DNA of 64,000 bases from Meloidogyne chitwoodi (lineage: Eukaryota; Nematoda; Chromadorea; Rhabditida; Meloidogynidae): positions 1,302,001 to 1,366,000 of the forward strand of contig JACZZP010000018.1 in assembly GCA_015183035.1 (NCBI GenBank), read 5' to 3'. The stretch's first letter is position 1; each line of letters begins with the position of its first letter. Positions 46,555 to 57,000 of the stretch are shown piece by piece. The notes beneath the pieces were generated by a model that saw only the letters and a program-made list of their open reading frames with translations, was not told the DNA's origin and ran no database searches. A program made the translations under genes and the position numbers.

Positions 46555-48095
46555 ATGTTATTATTTTCTTCAAAAAAATTATTTTTATTATTAATTATTT
46601 TTATTTTATTTTATTTAAAAAAAATAAATTCAAAATGGGCATTTTTATCAGATCAGACAAAATGTAATTTAAATTGTTTAAATGGAGGTGTCTGTTCTTT
46701 TTTTGTTAAAAAACCACAAATACATAAATGTATTTGCCTTATTGGAATGTTTGAAGGATTACAATGTGAACTAATTATTGGTTAATTTATTTAATTTTAA
46801 AATAAATTTATTAGAATTTACACTCTAATAAGTCTGCACCAAAACGTCCCTTTTTTAAATATCAGCACCAAAACGTCCCTTCTTTTTAGAAATTAATTTA
46901 ATTTAATTTAAAGATCAACAAAGTTTAACAACAACAATGGATACTGTATTATTACAAAATGAAGAATTAGAAGAAGAAGAAAATGAAGAAGAAGAAATAT
47001 ATGAAGATGAAACAAAAGAAATAATAAATGAACAAAAAAATTTAAAAAATAATTCTCCTCCTGCAGTTTTTGGACAAACACAACATTTTATAGGAGAAGA
47101 AACAAATACAATGAGTACTAATTTGGAAAAATTTGGTAAAAAAATTTAAAAAAATATTTTAAATAAATTTATTGGTTTATTTTAAATTCCTTTTATTTAA
47201 AAAAGAAACCGGTTTTTTATTTTAAATTTATTAATTTTCTAAAAAAAGTATTTTTTTATTATTCACACAAATAGGCAATAAATTAAATAAATAAATTCTT
47301 ATAAAAAAACTTTTTTTTAGGGTACACCCCAGTTTACCGCAAGGCCGGTTTACCGCAGGGCCATAACTCTGTTTATAATTGTCATATAATAGAGATCTTA
47401 GTGTCATTCGACTCAGCTCGTCGAGCTGAGTCGAACCATGTTTGGGTCGAACATTTTTGGTAAATATAAAATAAGTTATAGCCCTGCGGTAAACCGGCCT
47501 TGCGGTAAACTGGCCTGCTCCCTTTTTTTATTTTCCTTTAATTTTTGGTTTATTTTAAAATAAAAAATATTTCCAAATAAACACAAAAATTTTAAATTTT
47601 TTTATTCATTTATCTAAATTTTATGATGATTCATTTTTTAATTTAATTATTATAAATCAAAAAAAACTTTTTATAAATAAAATAAAATAATTAATATTTT
47701 TTATTTTAATTATTTTTAATTAAATTTAATTTTTTTTTCAAAATACATATAAATAAATAAAATTATATATTTTTATTAAATAATTAATTTTTTATTTTTT
47801 AAATAAAAAATAAATTATAGCAGAATCATGGCCATCTCGTTCTTTTTCTTCTTCTATTAATGAAGAAGAAAATTTAGAAAAACAAAAAATAATATTAAAA
47901 AATAAAAAAAAGAAAAAAGAAAAGAAAACAACAACAACAACAACAACTCCTTTTCCTTATGAAGAATTAATAGAAGCAAGAGATGGTTGGATGGTGACAA
48001 GAAGAGGAATTAATTATTCTTCTTCTTTTGCTTTTAAAATTAGAAGAAAAAATTATTTTATTTTTATTTTTTGGGGAATTTTATTTTTTTTTTAA
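46555..48095 (+). CDS. Secreted/membrane protein with one EGF-like domain
   Basis: Three exons. Exon 1 (46555 to about 46787) gives a signal peptide (LFLLLIIFILFYL) and one EGF-like module with six cysteines (CNLNC, CLNGGVC, CICLIGMFEGLQC). Exon 2 (from about 46912) starts DQQSLTTTMD and carries a very acidic Glu tract (EEEENEEEEIYEDE). Exon 3 (from about 47821) has a Lys-rich stretch, a Thr run and a hydrophobic C-terminus (NYFIFIFWGILFFF); stop at 48093-48095. The joins are phase 1 at both introns, supporting one gene. The last intron holds a 203-bp MITE. A TTTTTTTCAG acceptor ends at 46535. EGF modules suggest an extracellular ligand or receptor role, but I recognise no orthologue. The hydrophobic tail could be a TM/GPI-type anchor or an artefact of reading into the 3' UTR. 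Confidence 0.7.
47320..47522. mobile_element. 203-bp MITE 'GGGTACACCCCAG', copy 2
   Basis: Same length and nearly the same sequence as 24143-24345. Flanked by T7-8A on both sides, an apparent 8-9 bp target duplication. It lies in the second intron of the EGF gene. Confidence 0.93.
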
Positions 48096-48443
48096 ATTTT
48101 TTAATATTTTGAAATTTTTTTAAAAAATTCTTTCTTTCTTTTAACTAAAATAATTACTAATTAATCATAATATTTTTTAATTTTTATTTTCCGGTGTTTT
48201 TAATAATTATTTTTTAATATTTTATTTCTATCAAAATTAATCCCCAAACTAAAATAAAAATTTTTAATAAATATTTTTTTATTAATTTTAATCGTTTAAT
48301 GGATTTTTTTATAAAAAAAATTAAAAATTATTTTTAAATAATTTAAATAAATATATTAAAAAAACAAAATAATTTTTCAAAAATTTTCTTATTTTTTTTC
48401 TTTCTTAATTACTTTAAAAAAAATAAATAAATTTATTTATTTT

Positions 48444-48583
48444 GTTTCCACATTTCGTCGACAGAAATTGCACACGACATTTAGTCCCAACGGAAAAAAT
48501 CTGGGCTCTGGTAAACGAAATGTAGTTTTTTGCCGTAGAGGCGAAATGTCGTGCAATTTTATTTGACGAAATGTACAAGTCAC
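48444..48583 (+). mobile_element. MITE family 'ACATTTCGTC', copy 4
   Basis: 140-bp palindromic copy, starting GTTTCCACATTTCGTCGACA and ending GACGAAATGTACAAGTCAC. It has a perfect 9-bp flanking duplication ATTTATTTT (48435-48443 and 48584-48592), the clearest in this family. Confidence 0.9.
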
Positions 48584-48810
48584 ATTTATTTTTTTCATAA
48601 AAAATTAATTTTTTTATTTTTTTGACATTTTATTTTTTTATTCTTTTTTAAAGATAAAAATAGATTTATTTATGAAAAAAAATTTTTTACAATTAAAGAA
48701 TTAAAAAGGATTTATTAAATAATATTTTTTAATTAAATATTTTTTAACGGAAAAAATTTTATTTTAAATATTTTATTTTAATTTTCCAATATATTTTTTA
48801 TTTTTCTTTA

Positions 48811-48858
48811 ACATACCCAACTCATCAACACTCCATTTAGTGTTGATGAGTTGGGTAT
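48811..48858. repeat. CCCAACTCATC hairpin, copy 1
   Basis: Near-perfect hairpin: ATACCCAACTCATCAACACT, a short loop (CCATTT), then AGTGTTGATGAGTTGGGTAT. Copies at 49174-49223 and 49858-49907; tandem half-units at 57107-57196. Confidence 0.9.
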
Positions 48859-49173
48859 TTATTTTTTTAATATTATTTTTTGACATTTTTTTTTTAAATT
48901 TTTATAAAAAAATGAACGTATAAAAATAAAATAAATAAATATAATAATGCCTTCTTTTTATTTTCCTTTTAAATGGTTGTCCTTGGAGACATAAAAATAA
49001 TATAACTTTAAAAATGGTTGCCCAGATATATAAACATTTTCATTTTCTCCTTTTCTCTTTTTTATTTAAAATGGTTGGATAACCAAAACTAATTTTTTTA
49101 TTCTTTTTTTCTATTCTTCCCTAATATCTATTATTTTTTTTTCATTTTTTCAAATATTTAATTTAAACCCTTT

Positions 49174-49223
49174 ACATACCCAACTCATCTACACTCCACT
49201 TAGTGTTGATGAGTTGGGTATGT
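49174..49223. repeat. CCCAACTCATC hairpin, copy 2
   Basis: ACATACCCAACTCATCTACA then TGATGAGTTGGGTATGT, a hairpin with about 20-bp arms, 260 bp upstream of the small cysteine-protein start. Confidence 0.9.
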
Positions 49224-49484
49224 TAATAAAAATGCCTTTAAAAAAATTTGTAGCTAAGAGAAAAAAAGAAAAAATGGCACATCTCTTAAACTAACTAGCA
49301 ATTTTATTTATTTTATTTTTTAGCATTTTTTCTAATATATATTCCCTTACCCCAATATTTTTTTAAATTTTAATTCTTCAATTTTTGACAATTTAAAAAA
49401 AATCTTTTTTTTTTTAATAAAGCTTTTAAAAAAAATAAATTTTCTTTTATTTTAAAAATATATTTTCTTCATTCTTCTAAAAAA

Positions 49485-50113
49485 ATGAAAAAAATAATAA
49501 TTATTATTTTAACAATTTATTTAATTAATAATATTGTTTTGGCTGGAGATGCTGAAGAAGGACTTTCAAAAGTTGGAAAAAAAGTAGATAAATTTGGCCA
49601 AGATATTAGTGATACTGTTACTCAATTATCTAAAACTGAGGTTAATTTTAAAATAATTATTTTTAAATTTTATTTTTATTAAAAAAGGGAGGTCAATTAT
49701 GGTGTCCTGTCCCAGCAGTTGGTACTCGTTGCCCTGACAGTTCTGTTTTTCACTATTTCCGTTGTTGTGGAACTTTAAATAATGGTAAAAATATATTAAA
49801 ATATTATTTTAAATAATTATTTAATTTTTTCTTTAATTTCTCCTCCAAAACATCCTTACATACCCAACTCATCTACACTCCACTTAGTGTTGATGAGTTG
49901 GGTATGTTATTATTTTTCGTTTTTTAGGTAAATCTCTTTTAAAAAATTGATTAAAAATTAATTTTAAATAATAATATAATATTTTTTAATTTTATAGAAT
50001 GTTGTTTAAAATTACAAACTTGGGCATTTGTGTTACTTGTAGCTATTGGTGTATTAATTGGCTCTTTAATATTACTTAGCTTAATTAAATGTATTTTTTG
50101 TCGGAGAAAATAA
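49485..50113 (+). CDS. Small secreted/one-TM cysteine protein, unknown family
   Basis: Three exons. Exon 1 (49485 to about 49639) encodes a signal peptide (IIIIILTIYLINNIVLAGD) and a charged segment (EEGLSKVGKKVDKFGQDIS). Exon 2 (from about 49687) carries QLWCPVPAVGTRCPDSS and HYFRCCGTL. Exon 3 (from about 49999) carries ECCLKLQTWAF, one TM helix (VLLVAIGVLIGSLILLSL) and a short basic tail IKCIFCRRK; stop 50111-50113. Seven of the eight mature cysteines lie in a W-C-P...C...CC...CC pattern before and around the TM helix, suggesting a disulphide-stabilised ectodomain of a single-pass protein. It resembles small nematode-specific membrane proteins in layout; function unknown. A CCCAACTCATC hairpin lies in intron 2. 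Confidence 0.75.
49858..49907. repeat. CCCAACTCATC hairpin, copy 3
   Basis: ACATACCCAACTCATCTACA and TGATGAGTTGGGTATGT arms, almost identical to 49174-49223. It lies in the second intron of the small cysteine-protein gene. Confidence 0.9.
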
Positions 50114-50293
50114 ATAAATATTTTTAATATTATATAATTATTGTTTTTTTAAATAATATAAATCACTGATTAGAATAAATATGGTAGACTACTTTAAAAA
50201 ATTATGCCATTTTTGTCAAAACGTTAAACTAAATTTTAAGAAAAATTTTTTATATATCCGATCTTATAATGCTTTAGGATATTCTTCATTTAT

Positions 50294-50520
50294 TTAGTTT
50301 AACCTTCTTTTTAAATGACCAAAAAATTTCAATAAAAATAAATTTAAAAGTTCTTCTGCAGTAGCCAAATGCATATAACGTTCTTCCAAAGATTTTCCCG
50401 ACATTTGAAGAGCTTCATTTATTTGAGTTCCAATCTTAATTTATTTTTTAATTTAAAATTTATTATAATCTTTAAAAATTTAATTTTTACATCGTCATAT
50501 AAGGAATTTCCGTCAGCCAT
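50294..50520 (-). CDS. Very small gene (56 aa), unknown function
   Basis: Minus strand, two exons: 50491-50520 (MADGNSLYDD) and 50294-50434 (beginning IGTQINEALQMSGKSLEERY, ending KFFGHLKRRLN). The intron of 56 bp has a GT donor and TTAAG acceptor. A GTTTTCAG acceptor lies five bases before the ATG, a typical trans-splice arrangement, and the second exon is much less AT-biased in its first two thirds than the neighbouring non-coding DNA. The predicted protein is a short, charged, largely helical peptide with no signal sequence. I do not recognise the family. The stop overlaps an AATAAA-like sequence. It could also be a remnant of a longer gene. It is convergent with the cysteine-protein gene, 180 bp away. 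Confidence 0.5.
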
Positions 50521-51086
50521 ACTATCTGAAAACAAAAATGTGAGATTAAAAAAAAACGAAATTCCATAAAAACTTTTCTCAAAGAATAAAGTGCTACTTA
50601 AATTCGAAAGTAAATTAACAGTAACATCTTTTTTTTTAATATTAACAAAAATTTTAAGCTTGCCGTTTTTGTTTATTATTTTTTTAAAAGTCGAAACATT
50701 CAGCTATGTAAGTGCGGCGCTGAAAAGTTTAATTATAATAGAAAAAATAGAAATAGTGAAAATTCTTCATTTAAAAAATCCCTCGCGGGATCCTACATAA
50801 AAATAGATTTTTGGGATTTTTAGGAATTATCCATAGGATCTCATAATAGTATCAGTTTAAAAGAAATCCCGAATTGGAAATATTCTTTTTCCAAATTTTT
50901 CAAATATTAAATAAATTAAAAAAATATCAATTCATAAATCCTCATTAATATATTTATTTTTAAAAATTAATTTTAAAACAATTTTAACTATTTTTTTATA
51001 AAATTTAATTTAAAAATGAGCAAATATATTCAAAGGTGTGTGTTAAATATAATTAAAAGAAATATGGCAATATTTAAATAATTAAA
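50521..51086. other. Spacer upstream of the small gene
   Basis: AT-rich sequence between the small minus-strand gene and the 3' end of the muscarinic receptor. No ORF or repeat is supported; open frames here are low-complexity. Confidence 0.5.
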
Positions 51087-54000
51087 TTAATTTCTATGTA
51101 AATCTCCTCTTAAAATTCTTTTAAAAGTTCTTTTAAATTGTTGATTGGCAGCTGCATAACAGAGTGGATTTATTGGAGAATTCATATAACAAAGAATATA
51201 ACTAACAGTATATAATGCTTGAAAACCTTTTTTGAAAATTAAAAATTATTTATTTATTTATTTATTTACCTGCAGAATTAGTACAACGTTCACAAAATCC
51301 ATAAACAGTTGCTAAAACATAAAAAGGAGTCCAAAAAAGAGTAAAAGTGCCCAAAATAACTGTTATTGTTCTTAATGCTTTTCTGGCACGATTTTCAGAA
51401 CGTGATTGAGAACCCTTTAATTATATAATTAAATGTACTTATTTAAATAATTTTAAACACTCCCACTTATTCCATAATATAATAAAATGAAATAACTTGG
51501 AGAGTTTTGGATAAATAAAAATATTTAAAAAATATGTTAAAAATTATTCGGACTAAGTAAGGAAGATGTGGGATAACTAAGAGATTAGTTAAAATATTGA
51601 AGACGGGATAAGTCAGAAATTAAAAATATTGAAAAAATAATTTAAGGGTATAAAACCAAAAAATAATCCTTTAATATTGGAATATTTAAGAGTGGAACAA
51701 GTTAGAGAGAATTAAACGATAGAAAGGATAAGTAGAAGCGTCAATAAGATAATTGACATTATGCCAAAATTAAAAAAAAAACTCATAATTTTGCCATTTT
51801 TAAAAATATGGCATTTAAAAATGGCAAATTTTGCCATTCTTAAAAAATATGGCAATAAAAATTTTTTTTAATTTTTTAAAAAAACCTTAGAAAATTTTCT
51901 ATTATATAATTGTTGTCCTTTATCTTTTTGTTGTTGTTTTCTTCCATTTTTATTAATTTTTAAATTATTTCCTCCACTACTTTTATTAATCCATTTTTTA
52001 AATCCCTCAATTCCCCCTTTATAAGAAGAAATTGATTTTCTTTCAATATTAACATCTCTTTGAATATTCAATTGTTTAATTGTTATTATTGATTGTTTAA
52101 TTACTTTATTATTTGAAAAAATATTTTCTTCCTTAAAAAAAAATTGGACATTTTTAAATTGGACATTTTGTCTTTTTAAAAATTAATTTAAATAAATTTA
52201 CTTTTATTTGATCATTTTTTAATTTTATTTCTCCATTTTGTTGTTCATCATTTTTATTAATTGTTAATTTGTCTTTTAATTGCTGATAATTTGGAGAAGG
52301 CATAGAATATGATCGGAAATGATTTAATGGTAACTAAATTAAAAAATAAATATATTTTTTAAATCAATTAAATGATCTCTTCAGGTAATAATACCCTTAA
52401 AAACTATGTGGAATTAATTATATATTTGCTCAAAAAACAAACAAACAATGGGACAGATTTGTGAAGAAAAATAGAGGAGAAAAAGTCGGTACTTACGTAT
52501 TATCCCTACGGACTTTTTGCGAATAAGTTTTTACGGATTCGATGGCATCTTTTTCAGTTTCTGGCAAATCCCAAATTTTCATTATAAATAAAATAGACTA
52601 ATAAAATGGAATAGAAATGATAAAACTGCATTTTTTCTTAACTTTCATATATATTATGAATCAAATTTAATTTATTGATTCTGAGTGACAACGGTACATG
52701 GAGGAAGAAAAATTGATATTTGTCCGCAAAAACTTGTCCGCAAAAAGTCCGTAGGGATAATACGTACTAAGTACCAAGAAGTCTTTTTTAAAGAGTTTCC
52801 CTTTTAAATTTTTTTTAAAATTAAACTTTATTAATTTTTGGTGTTTCTTTGTCATTTTCTTCATCATCTTCTTTTACATCTCTTTGATCTTTAGGTGTTG
52901 AAAGTACTGAAGATTGTACTGATTCATCAATAAAAGGCATTTGATCAAAAATTGGAGAAAAAGCACCTTCTTCAATTTCTTTTTTTTGTTCTATTTTTTC
53001 TTTTTCTTCTATTTCATCTTTTTCTTTAATAAAAGGAGAAAAAGATTGTTGTTCTATACTATTTGATGTTTCATTATTTAAACCAATTAAAGTTAATGAT
53101 GTTGATCTTAAATTTAAATGAATTAAGTAATCCTTTAATTATATGTAAGTTTTTTAAGCTTTTTAATCCATTGTTTCAATGGCCGATTGGTTAAGGTCTT
53201 AGGCTAGACTTATAAATCTAACAGGTTCGATTCCTGTTGGTAGAAAATCAATGAAAATTGCTTTTTCTCTTTTAGCTTTTGTGTTTTCTTACTTTTTTCT
53301 CTATTTATATTTAAAAAATAAATTTTCAAACTTATTAGGTTCAATTGTCGGTTCAATTACATTAAAATTAATTGATAATTTCTTCTCCTTTGTTGTTGTT
53401 ATAAGACTTGAACCTTTTGAACTAGTATTTCCATCACTTCCTGTAGAATTATTATTATTTATTGTTTTAAGTGATAAAAGACGACCATTTTGTAATGCTT
53501 GTAATAAACGAGTTGATGCTTTTCTTAATGGTTTTCTACAAAAAAAAAAAGAAAATATTTTTTAATAATAACCTCCTACAGGTCGGTTCAACTCCAACTA
53601 ATATTTTGGCGTTGAACCGTCCTTTAGTATCTTTAAATAATTAAATTACGTTTCAGAAGACTCTAATGTCCCTAAAGCTTCAGATAATCCTTGACCGAGT
53701 GATTGTTCATCTCTTGAATCTGGTCTAATTAAATGACCTTCTTGTTCACCTCCTCCTTCTTTCATTAATAAAGCTAATCTTTTTTGTTTTTGATCAGATT
53801 TTGAAGCTAATTGTTTTGCAGCAGAATAAATACCATAATATAAATAAAGCATTAATATTAATGTTGACCAATAATAAGAAAGATACCTTTTTAATTTTAA
53901 ATAAAATTTTAAAAGAATTTAATTTAGAATTATTTAATTTTATAAAGATTATTTAATAAAGGGGAAATTTTTAAAAGAAAAGAGTCAGAATAAATAAAAA

Positions 54001-57000
54001 TCAGAATTTAATTTTAAAATTCTGATTTTTTTTAATTTTCTTTTTTTTAAATAATTTACTAAAAAAATAAAAAAAATCAGAATTATTTTAAAAAATTAGA
54101 ATTTAAAAAAGATCAGAATTACAACAAAGAAAAGACAACGGAAAAATGAGAGAAATTTTCTCTAACAATTTATATTAAAATTTAATATTTCTCTTACATT
54201 CCAGCATTTAAATAAGGATTAGTCATAAATTGAACATAACATTCATCTTCTCTTAAAATTCTTCCTTTACCCGAAAACCAACCATAACCAAAAATTGATA
54301 TTGAAAAAAGCACTGAAGGTAGCACCCAAATAACAGCAATAATTAAAAGTACCCGACCTTTAGTTCTCCAATTACGATAAGCAGCTGGATATTTTACAGA
54401 AAGATAACTACAAATTAAAATTTAAAAAAATTACCTACAGGTCGGTTCAACGCCAAAATATATTCTTGCGTTGAACCGACCGATAAAGTTAAAAAATTTT
54501 TTTTAAAAATTACCGATCTGCAGTAATACCCAAAACAGTATAAATTGAAGCCTAAAAATTAAAAAATAATTAATTTAAATAAAAATATTAATAACCAAAC
54601 AACATGCATAATCTACAGAAAGCCATAAATCACAAAGAAAAGCACCAAAAGGCCATCTTTGTCCATTTACCAAAAAATAAGTATAAACAGGTATTCCTTC
54701 TAATCCAATAATCTAAATTATTAATTAAAAAAAAAAGTAAAAAAATATTTTTTTAAATAATTTTTTTTTTTGGTAAATTTCTCCAAACAAATAATTCACC
54801 GAATAGGGGGAATTTTTGTCCATTTTTATTTTTTTTTATTAAATTTAATTTTTATTAATGTGATTTTTCTTTTTATTTTTTTTAATTTATTAATTTTTTA
54901 GAAATTCAAAAAATTATTATTTTTTCCTTTAAATATATATTTTTAATATTTTAATCAAAAATTTATATTTTAATTTTCCCTATAAATTTTCTAGTTTTTT
55001 TTTGTCAATTCCCTTTTTTAATATTTATTATATTATTTTAGCCTTCATCATTTTCTGCCTTTTTATTAATAAATAAATAAATAAAACATTATTTTTTCTG
55101 TTGGCCATTTTAACGCAAAGGGTTTAAACATGAATTTATAAATATTAAATTTAAAAACAAAAAGATTTAAAACTTTAAAAAATTTTTCTTAAAATATCTT
55201 CCTTAAAGCTTAAAAGCTAATTTCTTTAAAAATTTGACAATTTTTTCTTTCACATTAATAAAGCTATAAAGAAAAAAAGCAAAAAATTGACATTTTTTGA
55301 AATTTTTTTAGAAATTTTCGGCCATAATAACCTCCAAAAATTCTGAAATTTTTATTCAAAGTAGTTAACCTTATCTAAAATATTTGGATAAAATATTTAA
55401 TAAAATTATATTTTAATTTGGTATGTTTATAAGGTAACACCGAAACGTCCTTAAATTGTATCTTTTCTTTTTTTTTCAACTTTTTAATTTTCTGTAATTT
55501 TTAAAAAATATTTTTGGTCAAAAACTGATTGCCAAAAATCTAAAAAATTCCTTTGGGAGATTAAATATTTACTTTTTCTTTATAAAAGGTCAAAAACAAA
55601 AAAAAGAACAGAAAAAATATTTGTGATTTTCCCTGTAGGGAATTAAAAGTTGTTGAATATTTTTTTATGAAAATTGAAAGAAAAAGCTTTCTTAATTTTA
55701 TAAAAAAATTAAATTAAAAAAATTTTATATTAAATAAATTAATAAAAAATTTTTTTAAATAAATTAAATCATTGGGAAGCGTAGAGAAGATATTTAATCT
55801 CTAACAAATAAAATAGTTAAAATATTGCCTATAAATTAATTAAAACTTTATTAAAAAAGTTTTAATATTATCATCTATGTAACTGTTCTGAAAATTTCAG
55901 AATTTTAGTTTAGCTAAAAGGAAAATTATGGTCAAAAAAGTTGTTTTAAATTCACTTTTTGCTAGTTTTTCGTCCATAACTTTACAAATATTGAACCAAA
56001 AAATTTAAAATTTATAGAAAATATAATTAACATTATAACCTATATATTTACAAAATTTTATAAAAATAAATAATATTTACTTGAAGATACAATTTTTCAA
56101 AGTTTATTACCCTCTCTTCTCTATTTTTCTCTTTTCTACACAAAAATAATAAAATAATTTTTTAAAAATTTCAAAATTTAAAAAAAAACCTTTCTTTTTT
56201 CTAAATAAAAATATTTTTTTTTAATTTATTTTTTTTGCAACAAAACAATTAAAAAAAAACATTTTTTAGGTTAACACTTCCCTTTCCACTTTACTCGTCA
56301 CACATTTTTTCATTCTTTCCAACTTAAAAAAATCTTTTATAAAAATAAAAAATGCCATTTTCTCGTCTCAAACATCCCTTGAGAATACTTAAAAAGCTTT
56401 GGAATTAATTGCCCATCTTTTCATGAACAATCGATGTTTTTATTTTATTTTAATATTTTGTCTCTCTTATTTTTACCTTATATTTTTATTTCTCTGATTT
56501 TTATTTTATTTTTTTGCGCTGCGTGAAAAAACAAATAAAAACAATGAAAAAGTATTTAAAAATGTCTCCTAAATTTATTTTTTTTTTTGTCAAAAAAGAT
56601 TAAAAAAAATAAAGAGTTACCGCGGGAACGGGGGGTCCCCCCGTTAAAAAATTTTTTTAATTTTAAAATAATTTTTTAAATAATTTTTCTAAAATTCCCG
56701 CCCGTTCCCCACTAAATAAATAAAAATATTTATTTTTAAAATATTTAAAAAATCAATTTTGGATAAAAATTTTTTTAAATATTTTCTTCCCTTTTATTTG
56801 TTGCCTCTCTTAAACATTTTTTTCTTTCTTGCTACTTTAGTTTTCACTCTTGAGTTTCTCCTTTTTAATATTTCCTCATTTTTTGGCACTAACAAAATCA
56901 AATTTAATATCTTCTTTTTTAAAAAAAATATTTTTGGGAAGAAAAAAAGGCAAATTTACTTAAATATATTATATAAAAGAAGAGTTAAAGGGGAATATAT

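Larger units (their letters stand above)
48096..49484. other. Intergenic region with MITE and hairpins
   Basis: AT-rich spacer holding one MITE (48444-48583) and two CCCAACTCATC hairpins (48811-48858 and 49174-49223). No further gene is seen. Confidence 0.6.

Noticed and set aside
53251..53565. 104-codon plus-strand frame with TM-like segments
   Set aside because: Antisense of the third-loop exons of the GAR receptor, where the minus strand gives a coherent receptor product.
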